Of a stretch of 64,000 nt of DNA, positions 37,724-51,600 are shown one piece after another (positions within the stretch are counted from its first letter, which is position 1; every line of letters begins with the position of its first letter). The stretch comes from Circinella umbellata (lineage: Eukaryota > Mucoromycota > Mucoromycetes > Mucorales > Lichtheimiaceae), in the NCBI GenBank assembly GCA_025093555.1, contig JAIWNF010000005.1:310001-374000 (forward strand). The letters are read 5' to 3'. Below the pieces are notes generated by a model. That model was not told where the DNA came from and ran no database searches. It was given only the letters and a program-made list of their open reading frames with translations. A program made the translations under genes and the position numbers.

Positions 37724-40700
37724 TTAATGCTTTGGAAGTAAATGTTTACGAATTACATCGCTTAAAGTTGCAAAGTTAACAGGTTTTGAAATATAAGCTG
37801 AAAATCCACTATCAAGACATTTTTGCGCTACATCACTCATAACATTTGCTGAGAGCGCTACTATTGGTACTGGTGTTTGTTCAATATGTTGTTTTTCCCA
37901 TTCTCGTATTTCCCTTGTAGCTTCATACCCATCTAATAATAAAATAAGAACAATAAAAAATATAACCATAATAGTTAATTGAAGGTATTCTTTCATAAAA
38001 AAAAATAACAGAAATTTCAAAATATTACCTTTTACAGGCATAAACAAATCGCAAAGTATCAGTGAAAAATAACCTGAAGGTTGACTATGAAATAATTTTA
38101 CACATTCGTCACCATCACTTGCTACTTCTACATTTAATCCGACACGTTCCAAGTATCGTGTCAACACCTTTTGATTCACAAGGTTATCTAGTTAAAAAAA
38201 ATGTCAATGTATATTCCTATATACATATCAGTATAGTAATAATGAACTTTTTTCTTACCTTCAACAAGCATAACTCGAAAGCCTTTACCGCCTACATCTG
38301 CCTCCATACGTCGGAAAACCTCTTTTTGTGTTGCTACACGTACTCGAGATGAATCTGGTGCACATACAGCTGTTGTAGCCACTGTATTCATACTCCTCGT
38401 TCCTGTCGTACCTTCAGATTGTTGTTCTTCTTGATTACCATTATTACTAAGATCGGATTGATAAAAATGATGATGCAATCCAAAATACCAATTCAATTTA
38501 CTTCTTTTGATAGGTTTGAATACAAAACTACAATTGGAAGGCAGTAGTTCCGATTCATGACTTTTAGCACTTTCCATAATAAGGGAACGTTGCATGGGAG
38601 TTGTAATGACCAGGACATTAGCTTCTTGATGTTGAAGAGCTCCAGCAATAACACGAGTTATATCCAGCACTTGTTGATCCAATGCCAAATTAATGACAAT
38701 ATAATCATAGGCAGCTGCTTGTGGATAAGCCAATAACTGAACAGCCTCGATATGGTTGGTAGCCACACTTAATTCATAATCTTGGTGTTGTGAAATCCCA
38801 CCTAAAATAGCACGTAAATGTTTGATGATTGTATCACGCGCATGATGCCAATCGGATACCGCAAGAATACGAAGTGGAGATCCTCGACTTGGTGTACGTG
38901 GAGGTAAAATGACACCTGCATTCGGCGATAATAGACCCAAGTGAGGGAGGATGCCGGATGTTGGTTTTAAAGTACTACTTGAATTTTCACCAGAAGCTGC
39001 CGCTGCTTTTGTTGCTGTTGCCACTGCCTTATTAGATATTAATGATGTTGTAGTGTCAGTGTTCAAAAACTGTCTACTATTTCTTGCAGGGGGTGGCATG
39101 AGTCGCATTGATGCTGCCTTGTTAAGTAAAGCATCTTGTAATAATTCCATTGAGCTGGGTAAATCGACTGCTTGTGAATGTTTTTTGGAATGAGCTAGCG
39201 GTGAAGGTACAAAGAGAGATGAAGCAGCAGATGACGAGGTTGAAGAAGCTGCGGTAGCAACATTACTTGTTGCTGGAGAATGATGTATGGGCGATGCTGC
39301 ATTAGATACAGTACAAACGCTTGTTCGGAAGAATGGATTACTGTTGGTTTCATTTTGAGGTGTTTGCGGCTTTGGTTGTGTTTGTGGAGGAGGAATAGAA
39401 AATTTAACTGTAAAATAGAACGTCGAACCTTCGCCCTTTTTACTCTTACATCGCATAGTACCCCCATGTAATTCAATAAGTTGCCGGGATATGACTAGGC
39501 CAAGTCCACTTCCACCATGTTTTCGAGTACTCTAAATGTATAATTTATCATGCAAGTTTAGTATGTATATATATAGATTGTGTAACAAAATTTGTCATTT
39601 CCAAAATAAAAATAGTCATACCGAACTATCCACCTGCGAAAATGGTTTAAACATGACAGCTTCACCATCAGCATCAAAACCAGATCCTGTATCAACAACT
39701 TCAAATAACAGTGATAATTCATTCTTCTCAGCACTAATATTTTGTACGGTGCATTGCGTAAATATCTCTCCCTCTGTTGTAAATTTGATGGCATTCTATA
39801 TATTTATATGCACATAAACAAAAAAATTAGTAAATTTACAAAAGCATAACTTTGTATCTTTCTCTCATACATATACAGCAATACTTACACCAATCAAGTT
39901 TAGTAAAACTTGCCGCAGTCGAACACGATCGCCTACTACTACATCGGGTACATTTTCATCGACCCAGAAACTAAGTTCCAAACCCTTCTGAATAGCCAAA
40001 GTGGATAAAAGTTCATTGGCATCTTCAATCATAGTTACTAAGCTAAATGGTTCCCATTCCAATTTCATCATACCGGCCTCCACTTTGCTAAGGTCCAGAA
40101 TATCATTAATGACAACCAATAATGATTCAGCCGATTGTTGAATAGTATGAGCATAATCCAATTGCTCCGGCGTAAGTTCTGTATCGAGTAAAAAGTTGAG
40201 CATACCAGTGATACCGATCAGGGGTGTACGGATTTCTGAATCATATTTGTCAAAAGTCACATAAATAAATAATTAATCGATTTTTTTTGTAGCGTCTACG
40301 ATTTATATCATTGATGTTGTTTTGTTATTTAATTACCGTGAGACATATTGGATAAGAATCGTGTTTTACTTTCCATGGATTTTTGAGCAGCATCGTGAGC
40401 TTCTTTGAGTTTATGTTCCAATAATTTATGATCATTGATATCCGTACTACATAGAGACATGAAGTTAATTCTTGAAATATAAAATTGCCCGGTGTAAAAT
40501 ATTGTCGAGTGTGTAGATAAACCTTCAACTTACCAAGTACCAAACCAACGTACATCGCCAGTATCCAATTCATCAACAGATATAGACTTTACCAAAAACC
40601 AACGATATTCACCCTTATGACTAGATAAACGAATTTCACTTTGCCAAATAATACCAGCCGTCTTATGTGGCTGAAGATCCGGTAATTGTAGTTTGTGTCG

Positions 40701-43700
40701 ATCATCTGGGTGAACTTGTGACATAAATCCAAAACCTTTCGTCCGATCGAAATCCAACCCAGAATAACTTTCCCATTTTTCATTTGCATACGTGACACCT
40801 GTGCCAGGACTAAAAGTGAACACAATTTGAGGAATGGCTTCCGCAAGTAGTCGATATTTTCTTTCGTTACTTTCGATTTCCATTTGCCGTAAGGTGCTTT
40901 CTTTTGCGATATGTTGATCATGGACATCAGTACTAGCAGAAACATTGTATTAAAAACCATTATACTTACAACGTTTCTCTCTCACTCTTTTCTTTTGTAT
41001 GATCCACTTACCAAGTACCTGTTTAATAAATATAATGTACCAAACAAATACCGGATATGAGTAAAACAATTGTTGAAAAGCGATAAATAAAATCACAGGT
41101 TCACACACACACACACGCAGAAATTAAAACTATAATGAATAAATAACTTTACCGAACCAATGGATAATTCGTCCTTTCAAATCACGTAGTGGTACAATAC
41201 GCCACAAAAAAAATCGGTATACACCATCAAAACGACGTAACCGATATTCACCGGCAAACCCATTTCCTTGTTCAAATGCATTTTCCCAAGCCTTGTGGCA
41301 CACCGTTTGATCGTCTGGATGCATATGTGATAGCCATCCAGGACCCAAATGTTCACTTAACGAACGTCCTGTGTATTGCAAAATCCGATTATTCACCCAC
41401 GTCACTTGTCCTGTCGTTGTCGAACATGTACTATTATTGTAATCAAAACAGCACCAATAATAAATAAGTTTCACATCACACACCGACGATTGGATTATTG
41501 ATGGTATCATAATAATAGTAATTTAATAAAAATGATAGAACTTACAAAACATGAATAGGTATTCCATCAATCACCAATCGTAACAAACTTGACTTTGGCG
41601 CAACAAATAAATGTTCAATGCCATCTTTCGTGAATCCACCATCGTTACTTTTATCAATGGATCGTCCAGTGCTTGCAGTAGCACTATTATTTGCAGAATT
41701 ATAAACACGCCATCGTACTCTTGTTCGGGTCCGAGGTCGCAATCTTTTCGTTATTACTCGTTTTTTTGATCGTGGTTGTTCCAGACTTTGTCGCTCTTCA
41801 TGAATTACATTCTCTTCGCCATTACCGCCCACAATGTTGCTTTCCTCATTTATCACTGTCGTCGCTGTCGAGCCTGCACCGGATGGTGTTACTGGCTCAA
41901 CATTTCCATCAATATTCGAAGACTCCCAAGTATCAATAATAGACATGGATGACGGTGATAAAGCTCTTTCTGATGATATAGATGATGGGCGTGAACGTAC
42001 TTGTTGCTCCATCGTGTAGTTTTGTTGTTCTTCTTGTGCTTCATGAAGTTGTTCCTGACATTCCAGCATTGTTGTAGGCTGTACAGAAAAAGCCGACCTA
42101 TACGATGACATGGAAGATGCTGACCAAAGTCTTGGATCATCTTCTGGTTTTTGTTCTGCAACTGTTTCCAATGAATTCTTTGTGAAATTGGCCATACTTT
42201 CGAGAAAAGTTGGATTTGGTCCAGATTGTTGATAAGGTGATGTAGCATTGGGTGTTGTTGTTGAAGAAGTTGAATCTGGTACTGTTTCATGCTGCTGTTG
42301 AATTACATTCGTTCCCGATATATCTTCGCCTGATTTTTTTCTTGATCGTTGCTGTTTCATTGACGGTCTCCTTCGTGCAGATCCTCGCCGCATTAAATTA
42401 TTATCACGTCGGCTGTGTTCTAATGCATTGGAAAAGCTCGTGGCAATAAATGGTGACAATGCATTTAGACTCGAGACCAAATTCGATGGATATGGTACAA
42501 CTGGTGATAAAAATGATAAAATGGCAATTGGTGCAGGTGTGCTTTTCTGGGTAGTTTGTTGTTGGGAGGAATCAATAATGGTAGACGTGGAAGCGGATGT
42601 AATTGTTGAATTGGTTGAAATAGAGTGAAATTCGTCTTCTGTTGTTGTTTTTTGTGGTAGAGTATGAACAAGTGGAATATGAATGACAGAATGAACGTTG
42701 GATGCAGGTAGTGGAAAGGGTATATTGGAGCTATGATAAGATTCGGGGGATGCTGGATTAAATGCTTCATCATCAATACCTGGTGTTGATTGAAAAAATG
42801 GATTGATATCAGGATCCATCATGGCAGGTGATGGTGCAGGCGATTGTGACCATGGTGAAGGTTGTTGTTGTTCATATTCATCATAATCATACAAGTCTTG
42901 AAAGTCGGTCCCACTTGTTGTTGGCACCATGATATTATCATATTCAACTTGAGGTGAATCTGCTAATATCTCCGTTGAAGTGAAATTTACTAAATCATTC
43001 TCATTATTGCCACCATCATTTATCAGCACGGTACCTTCGTGTTGTAGTCGAGGGCTCGTCGTTGCTGCAAGAGCCGAATGACACGTTACACGTCGCGTGG
43101 TTGTATTATTATATTTTTCTGAATGTTCTAATAAGGCACGTTTGAACATATCTCGACTATCATCATGATGGTGCTGAAAATGAAAAGGTGGACGTTGTGA
43201 AGAAGAACGAGGTCGATATTCACGCGATAAGATAATGATTGTATTCCGACGTATAATTCGATGAGCACTTGGGTTGTTGATCAATGGTTCTGTTTCATAA
43301 TCTAAAGACTGTAATCGATCAAAGCATTTATGTCGTGCATCGTGATAACTAGCATTACCGTTATTACTATTATTCTTATTACTATTGGTGTGGTTATGTA
43401 CAAAATAGTCATTCGAATGTTGAGAGTGCTGCTGTTGTAAATGATCTTGTTGAGGTGGAGTTGTACGAATTGCACCGGACTTTGACCATGCTGCTTTTAA
43501 TCCCCATGCACCCGCCCATGCATCACTTACATCTTGTGGTACAGATAAACATACACGAATTGCATGGAATGAAGAACCTGTAAGGATGTCAATAAGCGTT
43601 GCCCACCATGCATGAATGTCAAGCTCCGTTGCAAGTTGTAAAGATGTCCGATATAAATTGGGTGGTACAAATGTCAACTGTCGAGGAGGTAAATTTATAG

Positions 43701-43734
43701 TATGATTATTGTTGCTATTATTACTACTATAATG

Positions 43735-43776
<42 letters not shown>

Positions 43777-44016
43777 ATTACTTTCAGTTACTGAATTTAT
43801 TGACTGTTCTTGTTGATGATGCTGAAAATCGTTTTGTTGTTGCTGTTGTTGTTGTAGACGCTTTTGTAATTGTTGTTGACCAGAATAAAGTTGCGCATGG
43901 TATTGAGTCGTAGCAGGTGAACAGATACTGCGAGGTGAACCACATGATGATGTTGTTGTTGAACCTATATCCCCACTATTTAGTAACGATAACGAAGACG
44001 GGTGTTCCGACGACAT
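37724..44016 (-). CDS. PAS-domain hybrid sensor histidine kinase (1808 aa)
   Basis: Ten exons on the minus strand: 44016-41546, 41430-41153, 41018-41012, 40932-40534, 40446-40337, 40235-39889, 39795-39622, 39531-38259, 38187-38029 and 37932-37724. The 820-aa N-terminus is mostly low complexity (Gln, Asn, Ser runs) with a possible folded segment around HAWWATLIDILTG. Two PAS/PAC units follow (VTWVNNRI ... HWFGTCTD and VTYANEKW ... RWFGTCTD). The H-box NMSHEIRTPL holds His1088. The ATPase domain has N-box LLNLIGNAIKF, DTGSGF and GGSGLGL. A degenerate receiver-like domain (about 1460-1600) precedes an intact receiver: EDN (1686-1688), phosphoacceptor Asp1733 in LCDLFMPVKDG, and Lys1789. It is a soluble cytoplasmic sensor (no transmembrane segment) that should feed a His-Asp phosphorelay. 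Signal unknown; PAS ligands could be a cofactor, redox or light. Confidence 0.92.
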
Positions 44017-45341
44017 TTGAATTGTGTTTTTAATTTTACAAGTTCATGTGCTGAAGCAGTTACGATGGAAATTGTTTTTCTTTTCTTCCTAGGTTCAATG
44101 TTGTTGTGTTGAGTTGCTGAGAATGAACAAATAGTATTTTTTTTGGCCTATGAAATGACACGATTTCAAAATTTCTTTGTTTCGATTGAAGAAGTTAATG
44201 TTTGTTGGTGAAGTTAGAAAGAACAATTAAGGCACGTTCGTTGTTGCGTTGAAAATGTAAGGTTATAATGACCGTGTTTGTATTAAAAAATAGAGTTTTC
44301 TTTAGCTTTTTTGGAAATGAAAAAAAAAAAAGATGGGTATCGAAAAAAGAAAAAAAAAAGTTGAGAGATCTTAAAAAAAAGGCAACTGCAGTACTAATCA
44401 AAAAGTGTGAGCGAAAGGACTCGTCTGACCCAAAAAAAAAAAAAAAAAGAAATGAGATTTCTGAACAATGACGTAAATGTATGTCTGTACAACGTTCCAA
44501 ACCGATAAGTGGAACCACACATATAAGCACCCCCAGTTCATTCCTCCCGTCTTCCCACCCCCCCAAAAAAAATGTCTTTTTGAATAAAACAATATAGTGC
44601 TAATAATTACTGTTTTGTAATGTTTCACATTTAAGCAGATATAACATCATCATTTACTTCGCTATTGATGGTGTAATTATTTAGATGTATCCAAACATAC
44701 ATCCAGAACTTCGGAAAGTACTATTCTCTTTTGGATGACGAACTCACTTGCTTTAATTATCATTTTTCAGGAGCTAACATTTTCTTATTGTGCACTGTTC
44801 GGAAGACCATTTTGGATCTGCAATTAAGCCAGATACCCAAATATGTAGGGTTTCTTTTTTTTTTTGTTCAAAGGAGAGATCAACGACAAACAGGAAAGGA
44901 GATCAATTTCCTAAATCGATCTTCCGTGTATATTATGTAACTATGGCAACTGGATCTGACAGTACGGTTGTTATAGTTGAGATAAAAAAAATTTTCGAGT
45001 AACCAAAAAAAAAAAGGAACAATCTAGACAAAATAAATAAAAAAAATTTTAAAAAAAAAGAAAGAAAAGAAAAGGAAAGGCACAACTTTTTTGTTTGAAT
45101 CATATTGGATTCTTTTCTTTGTCCTTAAAGAAACATGGAAGAGTTTTATAAATGGTATCCCGTTATAATAATAGAAAAATAAAATATGTACAATGACGCA
45201 AAGAGAAATGGACTCTCCTTGTTTTTACACAAAAAAAGTGTAGGTGGTACCTATGACGTATGATGCATTGAAAATGACCTAATTTGGGGAAACATAATAC
45301 GCCTCAATTGTGCAAATGGATTGTTTTTAGCTTTTTTAAGT
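44017..45341. other. Intergenic region between histidine kinase and SIN1 genes
   Basis: The 5' flank of the histidine kinase gene and 3' flank of the SIN1 gene. Contains long A/T tracts. Open frames here (for example 44195-44566 minus, 44731-44940 plus) are homopolymer-driven and not called. Confidence 0.5.
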
Positions 45342-48300
45342 TCAGGATGCCTTACAAACTTGCATTAAAAAGTTAATTCTTGCACAAATCTCCTCTAGAT
45401 AAAAAAAAGCTGTGTAAATTAATTTGCTTCTTTCCATGCAGCAATATATATAATATGATATCTTTTTTTTTCCTCATTCTTTTTTTTTCTTTGTTGTAAT
45501 AGCATTATAATAATAAAACTCCATCAAAGTTGTCAAAGAATATAAATTACTTACGTGCTTCTTTGCCATTCATCGCTTCAAAGTCATATGCTTTATGACT
45601 CTGATCTTTAAGTACTGTGATTTTAAAATTAGCAGGCGCTTTTTTACTCTGCTTACATGATATAACAGCATTGACGTGAAACGATGTCTATCAAATAAAT
45701 GATGGTTGATAACATATATTAGATATATCAATTATGTAACAAAAAACTTCAATGAATAATAATAATTACCGTTTTCACAGAGTCAAACATTCCCTTATGT
45801 TCAGGTGGCATGATATGGATATAATCCCCATCGATTGCAATCACACTTTCTCGTCGACCCACAAACATAGGCATTTTACGATTCACAAAATACTTTTTAT
45901 ATTGTGAAAGTATTCCATTATTACCGCCGGCAGACGAACTTGTATTATACATGTTAGGATAATATAATTCGTCTTTCTTTTTTCGATTAGGTGATCGCCA
46001 AATATGTGTTGCTACAAAAAAAAATTAAGAAATGGAATGAATAAACTGTTTTAAAATGGTGTTTAAATCAATCAAGATCAAAAATTGAATCAATAATAAA
46101 CAGACTTACAACTAGAAACAGTGAGACCCGCACCTTTCTTCATTAAACATAATTCAGTTACACCACCCATGCTATCCACAGTAGTATCATTGGGTACAAT
46201 GACATTACTATCTGCAATTGTCAACATATGTTCATCTGGATCTAGTTTCCGTTTGCGTGATAATAACTCAAGCACGTCACCAATAAACATTTCTGCATAG
46301 ACAGGAATGGTTGTTGTGGCTGATACTTCCTCATTTGTCATTAAACGGATACGGAAGTATTTCACTGGTGTCATTGGCATTGTCGATTTTGTTAACATGG
46401 CTTTAGAAGATGGAATAGGAACAGCGACTGCAGATGAATCAGCTTCTTGTTGTGATGCCAAGGTCGATGCTGCAGTCACTGGATCAAGAGGACCAATATC
46501 TACTGTTGTTGATGATGCTGGTATGTTGTTAGCTGTAGTGGTAGAAGATCTAGCGGTAGAAGTTGTCGTGGGTGGAACTGTAAGTTGATGAGAGTTATCT
46601 TGCTGACTTGATTTGCTAGTTTTACTACTATGGTCTGGTCCAGTTCTCCCTAACTTGGCACGTATCATTTCGTTTTGTTTGACTTTTTTAAGGGGGTAAA
46701 AAAGAAAATATTAGCTTTTTTATGCATATTATCTAATGATAAATCTAGCTCTAACACTTTTTATACTTTTTTTTTTCATTATGTTTACCTTGACTAGGCG
46801 CAGTACGACATAAAGCAAACTGTGCAAAAGATACCATACTGATTTGTCGTGTACGATCCAATGCTACAGAAACAATATGTTTTGTCAGTAATTCCCATTT
46901 ATACATCAGTATTTAGAGTCCTTCTCTTTATTAATGTTTATTTCTTTTTTTTTACCTGGTATATCATCTTCAATTTCACCATCGTCTTCTGCAATCCGTA
47001 ATACCCACTGAGCAATATCATACATTTCCTCCTGTAACGAAGGTTTTCGTTTTTTTTCAACATAATCATACAATATATATCCAATCACATCATCTACGAT
47101 TGCATCAGGTCTCACCACTAAGCTTATTGGCTCATATGGTTGTATTGAATGAGGTAAATAAACACAAAGTGTAATAGGTTTTGCTTCACCCCGTCCTGAC
47201 ACAAATGAAAATTCATTGAATGGATTATCAGCTGCTGATGCACGCTCTGCGATCATTGCGGTGAGGTTGGATTTAGGTGGTCGTCGAATTTGTTGTCGTT
47301 GTTGTGATCCTGGGGTAGCTGCTGCTGCTGGTTGTTGTTGTACCTGTTGTACCTGTTGAGATGGTAGTTGTTGAGATGGTGATGGTGAAGGTGTTTGTGA
47401 CTGTTGTTGTAATTGTTGTCTTGGATACCGTCGTCTTCGATGAGCTGTCGGTAAATTTGGAGCAAGTTTCAATGGAGGCATCATTGAATTATTATTCGTT
47501 GTTGTTGTAGATGTTGCCACTCCTGTAGTTGCTACTACTGGTGGTAGTGCTGTTGTAGTACCATTACTAGTATTATTTGCGACAGGGACTGTTGGTTTAG
47601 GAAGGTCCTCTATTTTGTTGTATAATGGGGGTATCTGAATCTTTGTATATTCAAGTGGTGAATATTGCTGTTCTTCTTCTTCTTGTTCATACTGTGATGC
47701 TTCTCGCAATTTTTGTAGTTCAGAAGGTTCAAGTTGTTTTTGATTGTGATGTTGTTGTCGTGAATCGATGGATTTAACCTTTGATGACTCTTTTTCAGAA
47801 GCTATTTCTTCATTAAGAGGAAATGATGCTTGATCATTGTCAACATCCAATGATGATCGAGGAGATGGGTCGATAGGTGACTCGATAGAAGGATGAAGTG
47901 ATGTTACCATAGCATTCTCGCTACCAGCAGTAGTGTGAAAAGAAAAAGTTGTACTTGATGTTGTCCGGGTATGTGAACGAATCACAGTTTCTTTATGAAG
48001 TGAGGTAGCTGTTGTTGCTGTACCAGTTGTTGGCGTTGCAGCAGTAGGTGCATCATCTGCAAACCTCGGTCGAAGTGATTTGGATGCTTCAGTCACACAT
48101 AATGTTGGTGCTGATTGTTTTCGCATAGGTATAGGTGGTAATGGTTTATTCGTCCTTTATATTTATAATTATGTATAGTGCGCGTGTTATTATTATTCGG
48201 TATTTGGTATCTAATTTTCTTCTTTTTCTTACATTTTAGTATTATTAAATACTTACCCGAGATCACCATCAGTTTCTTCATTACCACTTTCAGGTGTTGT

Positions 48301-48621
48301 TGCTGGTTTAGGTACTACGGGTGAATTCAGTGGATGCATATTATTCTCCTTTTTGCGTAAACGATAATGACTTCGTTTGGTTCGTGGGCTACTAATGAGA
48401 TTGGTACCACTTCCATTAGTACTACCTTTGGTAAAAAAATTATCATACGTTGGCGAATAACAATATTGCATTTCTGGATAAGTTGGTGCGGCAAGTCGAA
48501 TATAATCATCAGACATTACTGTTGGTCGAAATGATACAATACGTTCGCCTCTTTCGTCTGTTCTTAATAACTTTATTCGCATCTCATGAATTAAAAAGTT
48601 TGCATCGGTTATTAAAGACAT
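45342..48621 (-). CDS. TORC2 subunit SIN1/AVO1
   Basis: Seven exons on the minus strand (48621-48257, 48154-46956, 46863-46789, 46682-46110, 46011-45770, 45687-45555, 45394-45342) give 879 aa. The three hallmark modules occur in order. A CRIM domain lies at about 425-550: NPFNEFSFVSG, IGYILYDYVE, WVLRIAEDDGEIEDDIPALDR. A Ras-binding-like ubiquitin fold lies at about 649-735 (VKYFRIRLMTNEE). A C-terminal PH domain lies at about 738-879 (THIWRSPNRKKKDELYYPN ... TSFHVNAVISCKQSKKA, final helix AQEICARINFLMQ). The region before the CRIM is a long Gln/Ser/Thr-rich linker. SIN1 recruits AGC kinases such as Akt/Ypk to TORC2 through the CRIM and anchors the complex at the membrane through the PH domain. 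The whole family architecture is present, so the gene is probably functional. Exact linker exon ends are less certain than domain exons. Confidence 0.93.
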
Positions 48622-51600
48622 TTTGTCATGTGTGCTTATTTTTTTCTAATGGAGGAGAAAAGGAAAAGAAAATGATAAATGACAAATGAAAACGGAATAT
48701 AACAATAATATATACAATAAAAAAGTAAGTTGGGAATATCCGTGGAAGAAATATGAAAAGTATGGAGTTCCTGAGTACTTAAAGTTGCTGGGGGAATAAC
48801 ACCATCCAATTATATGGAGAAGTTAGCTGGGCCAATGAAATTACGGCTCAGTATGTTTAATACTACGATATGCAATTTCCTAAAAGTTAAAAATTAAAGT
48901 CTGAATTAACAATTGCGTATAGTCAAATACTAATAAGGGTCTTTATTATTAAAATGATCATTGTTGCAGATAGTAAATCGAATAACAAAAGTGGTTTATT
49001 TGAAGATAGACAGACTGATAAATGTATGTTTACATCAGCTGAGAAAGCATGGTACGTTTATACATATTTAAAAACATCGTCGTTATGCTATTGCTTGAAT
49101 GGACTATACACACTAAGCGAAATGTTGTAATTGTTTTACTCTGTAAAAAATGACGAATATGTCATATCACTTTGATGTGGCTGTTATAACGGCTGTAGTA
49201 ATCAACCACTGAAGTGTATCCACTAGTTCACTACGTAAACACATGGTTAATTAGCAAAAGCATTACTATCAGTTAAAAATGTATACTATATATTAAATAT
49301 CAAGTAATAGTAAGAATAAAGTAAAGCTTTTCTTTTTTTTTCCTGTTATTCTCGCTGAAATATACGTTATATAGACACATAACTGTTTATACGTTGGCTC
49401 AATTAAGAGGCAGATTGTGAGTTATTGTAAACGTTATTATAGTAACATTATTGCTCGACTAATTTATTAAAAGCTGTTTCTTATTTAGAGCCTGGTTTTA
49501 ACTGAGAGCACAACTCATTTAATGGAAATACTGTAGAAAAATGACAATCATTATATCATACTCATCCCACCACTTTAGTATGAAAGTCAGGGACCCTTTA
49601 TCTTAGATCATAGTCTCGTCTTGTTGTCTCGTCCATATAACATGCATATTGTTACATAAAATATACCGAGTCAATCTTTGTAATTCTGGACTCAATACAT
49701 TTATAAAAAAGATAAGCGGCTCAAGAAGTAAAAAAGTTTTTATTTTATAACCTATTGTAATCAACGCGACGGATTATATAATTTAAACTAAGAGGGGAGG
49801 AAGTTAAACCAGCAGTGCTTTTTAGGTTTGTATCTTAGAACTAGCCATTCTTTTATTAAGCTATTGCATAGCGACTTTTTTATATATACTTATTGTGTGA
49901 AGAGGCCTTTCTAAAGTCCTTCCCCGTCTTCTTTTCATTTACATATATATACAAAAAATTGTATGTATACAAGTTTGTAAGACGTCCATGTAATAAAAGG
50001 AAAAGTAAAAATATGATACGTTCTGTATATGTAAACTTATCAGATTCTTCCTTTACGTGCTAAATTCATTGAGCTTTTTATACTTGTAAAAGTAATTCTA
50101 TTACAGGTAATGTTAAGTAGTAAGATTGAAGTCAGTAGTTGTGAGTTAATGTTGAATAAATGAAGTAAGTGGTGGAGTGAATGACTTACATAAATGCTGA
50201 ATAGATCAAGAACCTAAAAGAAGTAAGTTAAAACGGAACAGAAGAATAAAATAAACGTTGTGCTGCTGCTGTTAGCAATTGTAAAAAGATATGTCATGTA
50301 TGTAGAATGTGATGTTTTATGTTACGTAGGTATATAAATCGACTACTGTATTCCACAATTCCTGTTGTGCTTTTATACACAGACGTGATTACATTTTCAG
50401 AATATGAAAAACAATAAAACATGTTGTTGACCGAGTAAAGTATTGTATTTCGTGAGCTAATCTTTTGGTACTATATAAATCTGGATAAAAATATTGCGAT
50501 GGTTTGCTGACATAAGAGTACTTTTTAGTTATAATATTAGGAAGAAAGATAGTATACAATATTGTACGTAAATCTGTTGTGCCTATAGTAGTAATACTAG
50601 TCTAGCTACAAACTATGTACGTAATTCTGGGAGAATCCTCTACTATACTTGCCGATAGTTTATACGTAACCATAATAATATATGTTGGCAATTTCATTAT
50701 TACGTGAGTACGGTTCTGCATGAAAAAAATCACTCACTGTATGAAAACATAAAGCCTTTTATTAATATACTACTATGATATTTATGGTTTGTTCTCTTGA
50801 TTAGAAAAGGCAGTATTTATATCACAATACTTTCTACAAATATGCTTTTTAGAATTTGATACATCTAGAGTTTCAAAAGATGCAGAACAGCGTATACAAG
50901 ATACTTATTGCAAGCTTTTGTATTTGCTTCAATACATATAGTAAGACAGTTAAATCAATAACATTCCTCCCTCAGAAGACACCTGTAAATATATCAAAGT
51001 TCTATAGTTTTTTTTACTTATCTAATAAAAAAAAGTGTTCGACAACTATAATACTAATAACAGCCAATAACCTAAGAATGTCTTTATAATTACACAGATG
51101 CAAAAACTGTTATTATAGCTTTTAAAACTTTTTCTTTCTAACTAGAGAAGTATACGTGTGTACTTGGCGTATTTAGAACTCACAGGCAGCTAAATAATGT
51201 AAATCAAAGACTACATCGATTTCGCCTTTTTTTTTCTTTACGTATAAGACCATTAATCTATCAAACTTCATGTCAAACAATATCACAGCACTAAGAAAGT
51301 TCCAAAAGCAGATAATTCACAGAATATAAAATGAATAAAGATAGTGAATAGTTACTTCTTAGAGAGTAAATGAGTTCTTATTCAAAGAACGTGGTAAATA
51401 AGATTCTGTTGGTTAGTGCTGAATGAATTTACGTTTCCTTTCGGTCATAAAGATTATAAACGCAAGAGTTTGAGCATAGCGTTATCAATCCATTTAATCG
51501 GCCCAGTGTGAAAGAGGTACATTACAGTATACGTACAGAGCAACGATCGTACTTATATTTAGGGCAAAACTTTTATTTTATATTTAGTATTAAATGAATG

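Noticed and set aside
42428..42628. Open frames on the plus strand inside the histidine kinase gene
   Set aside because: They overlap the first exon of a well-supported multi-domain gene and have no motif.
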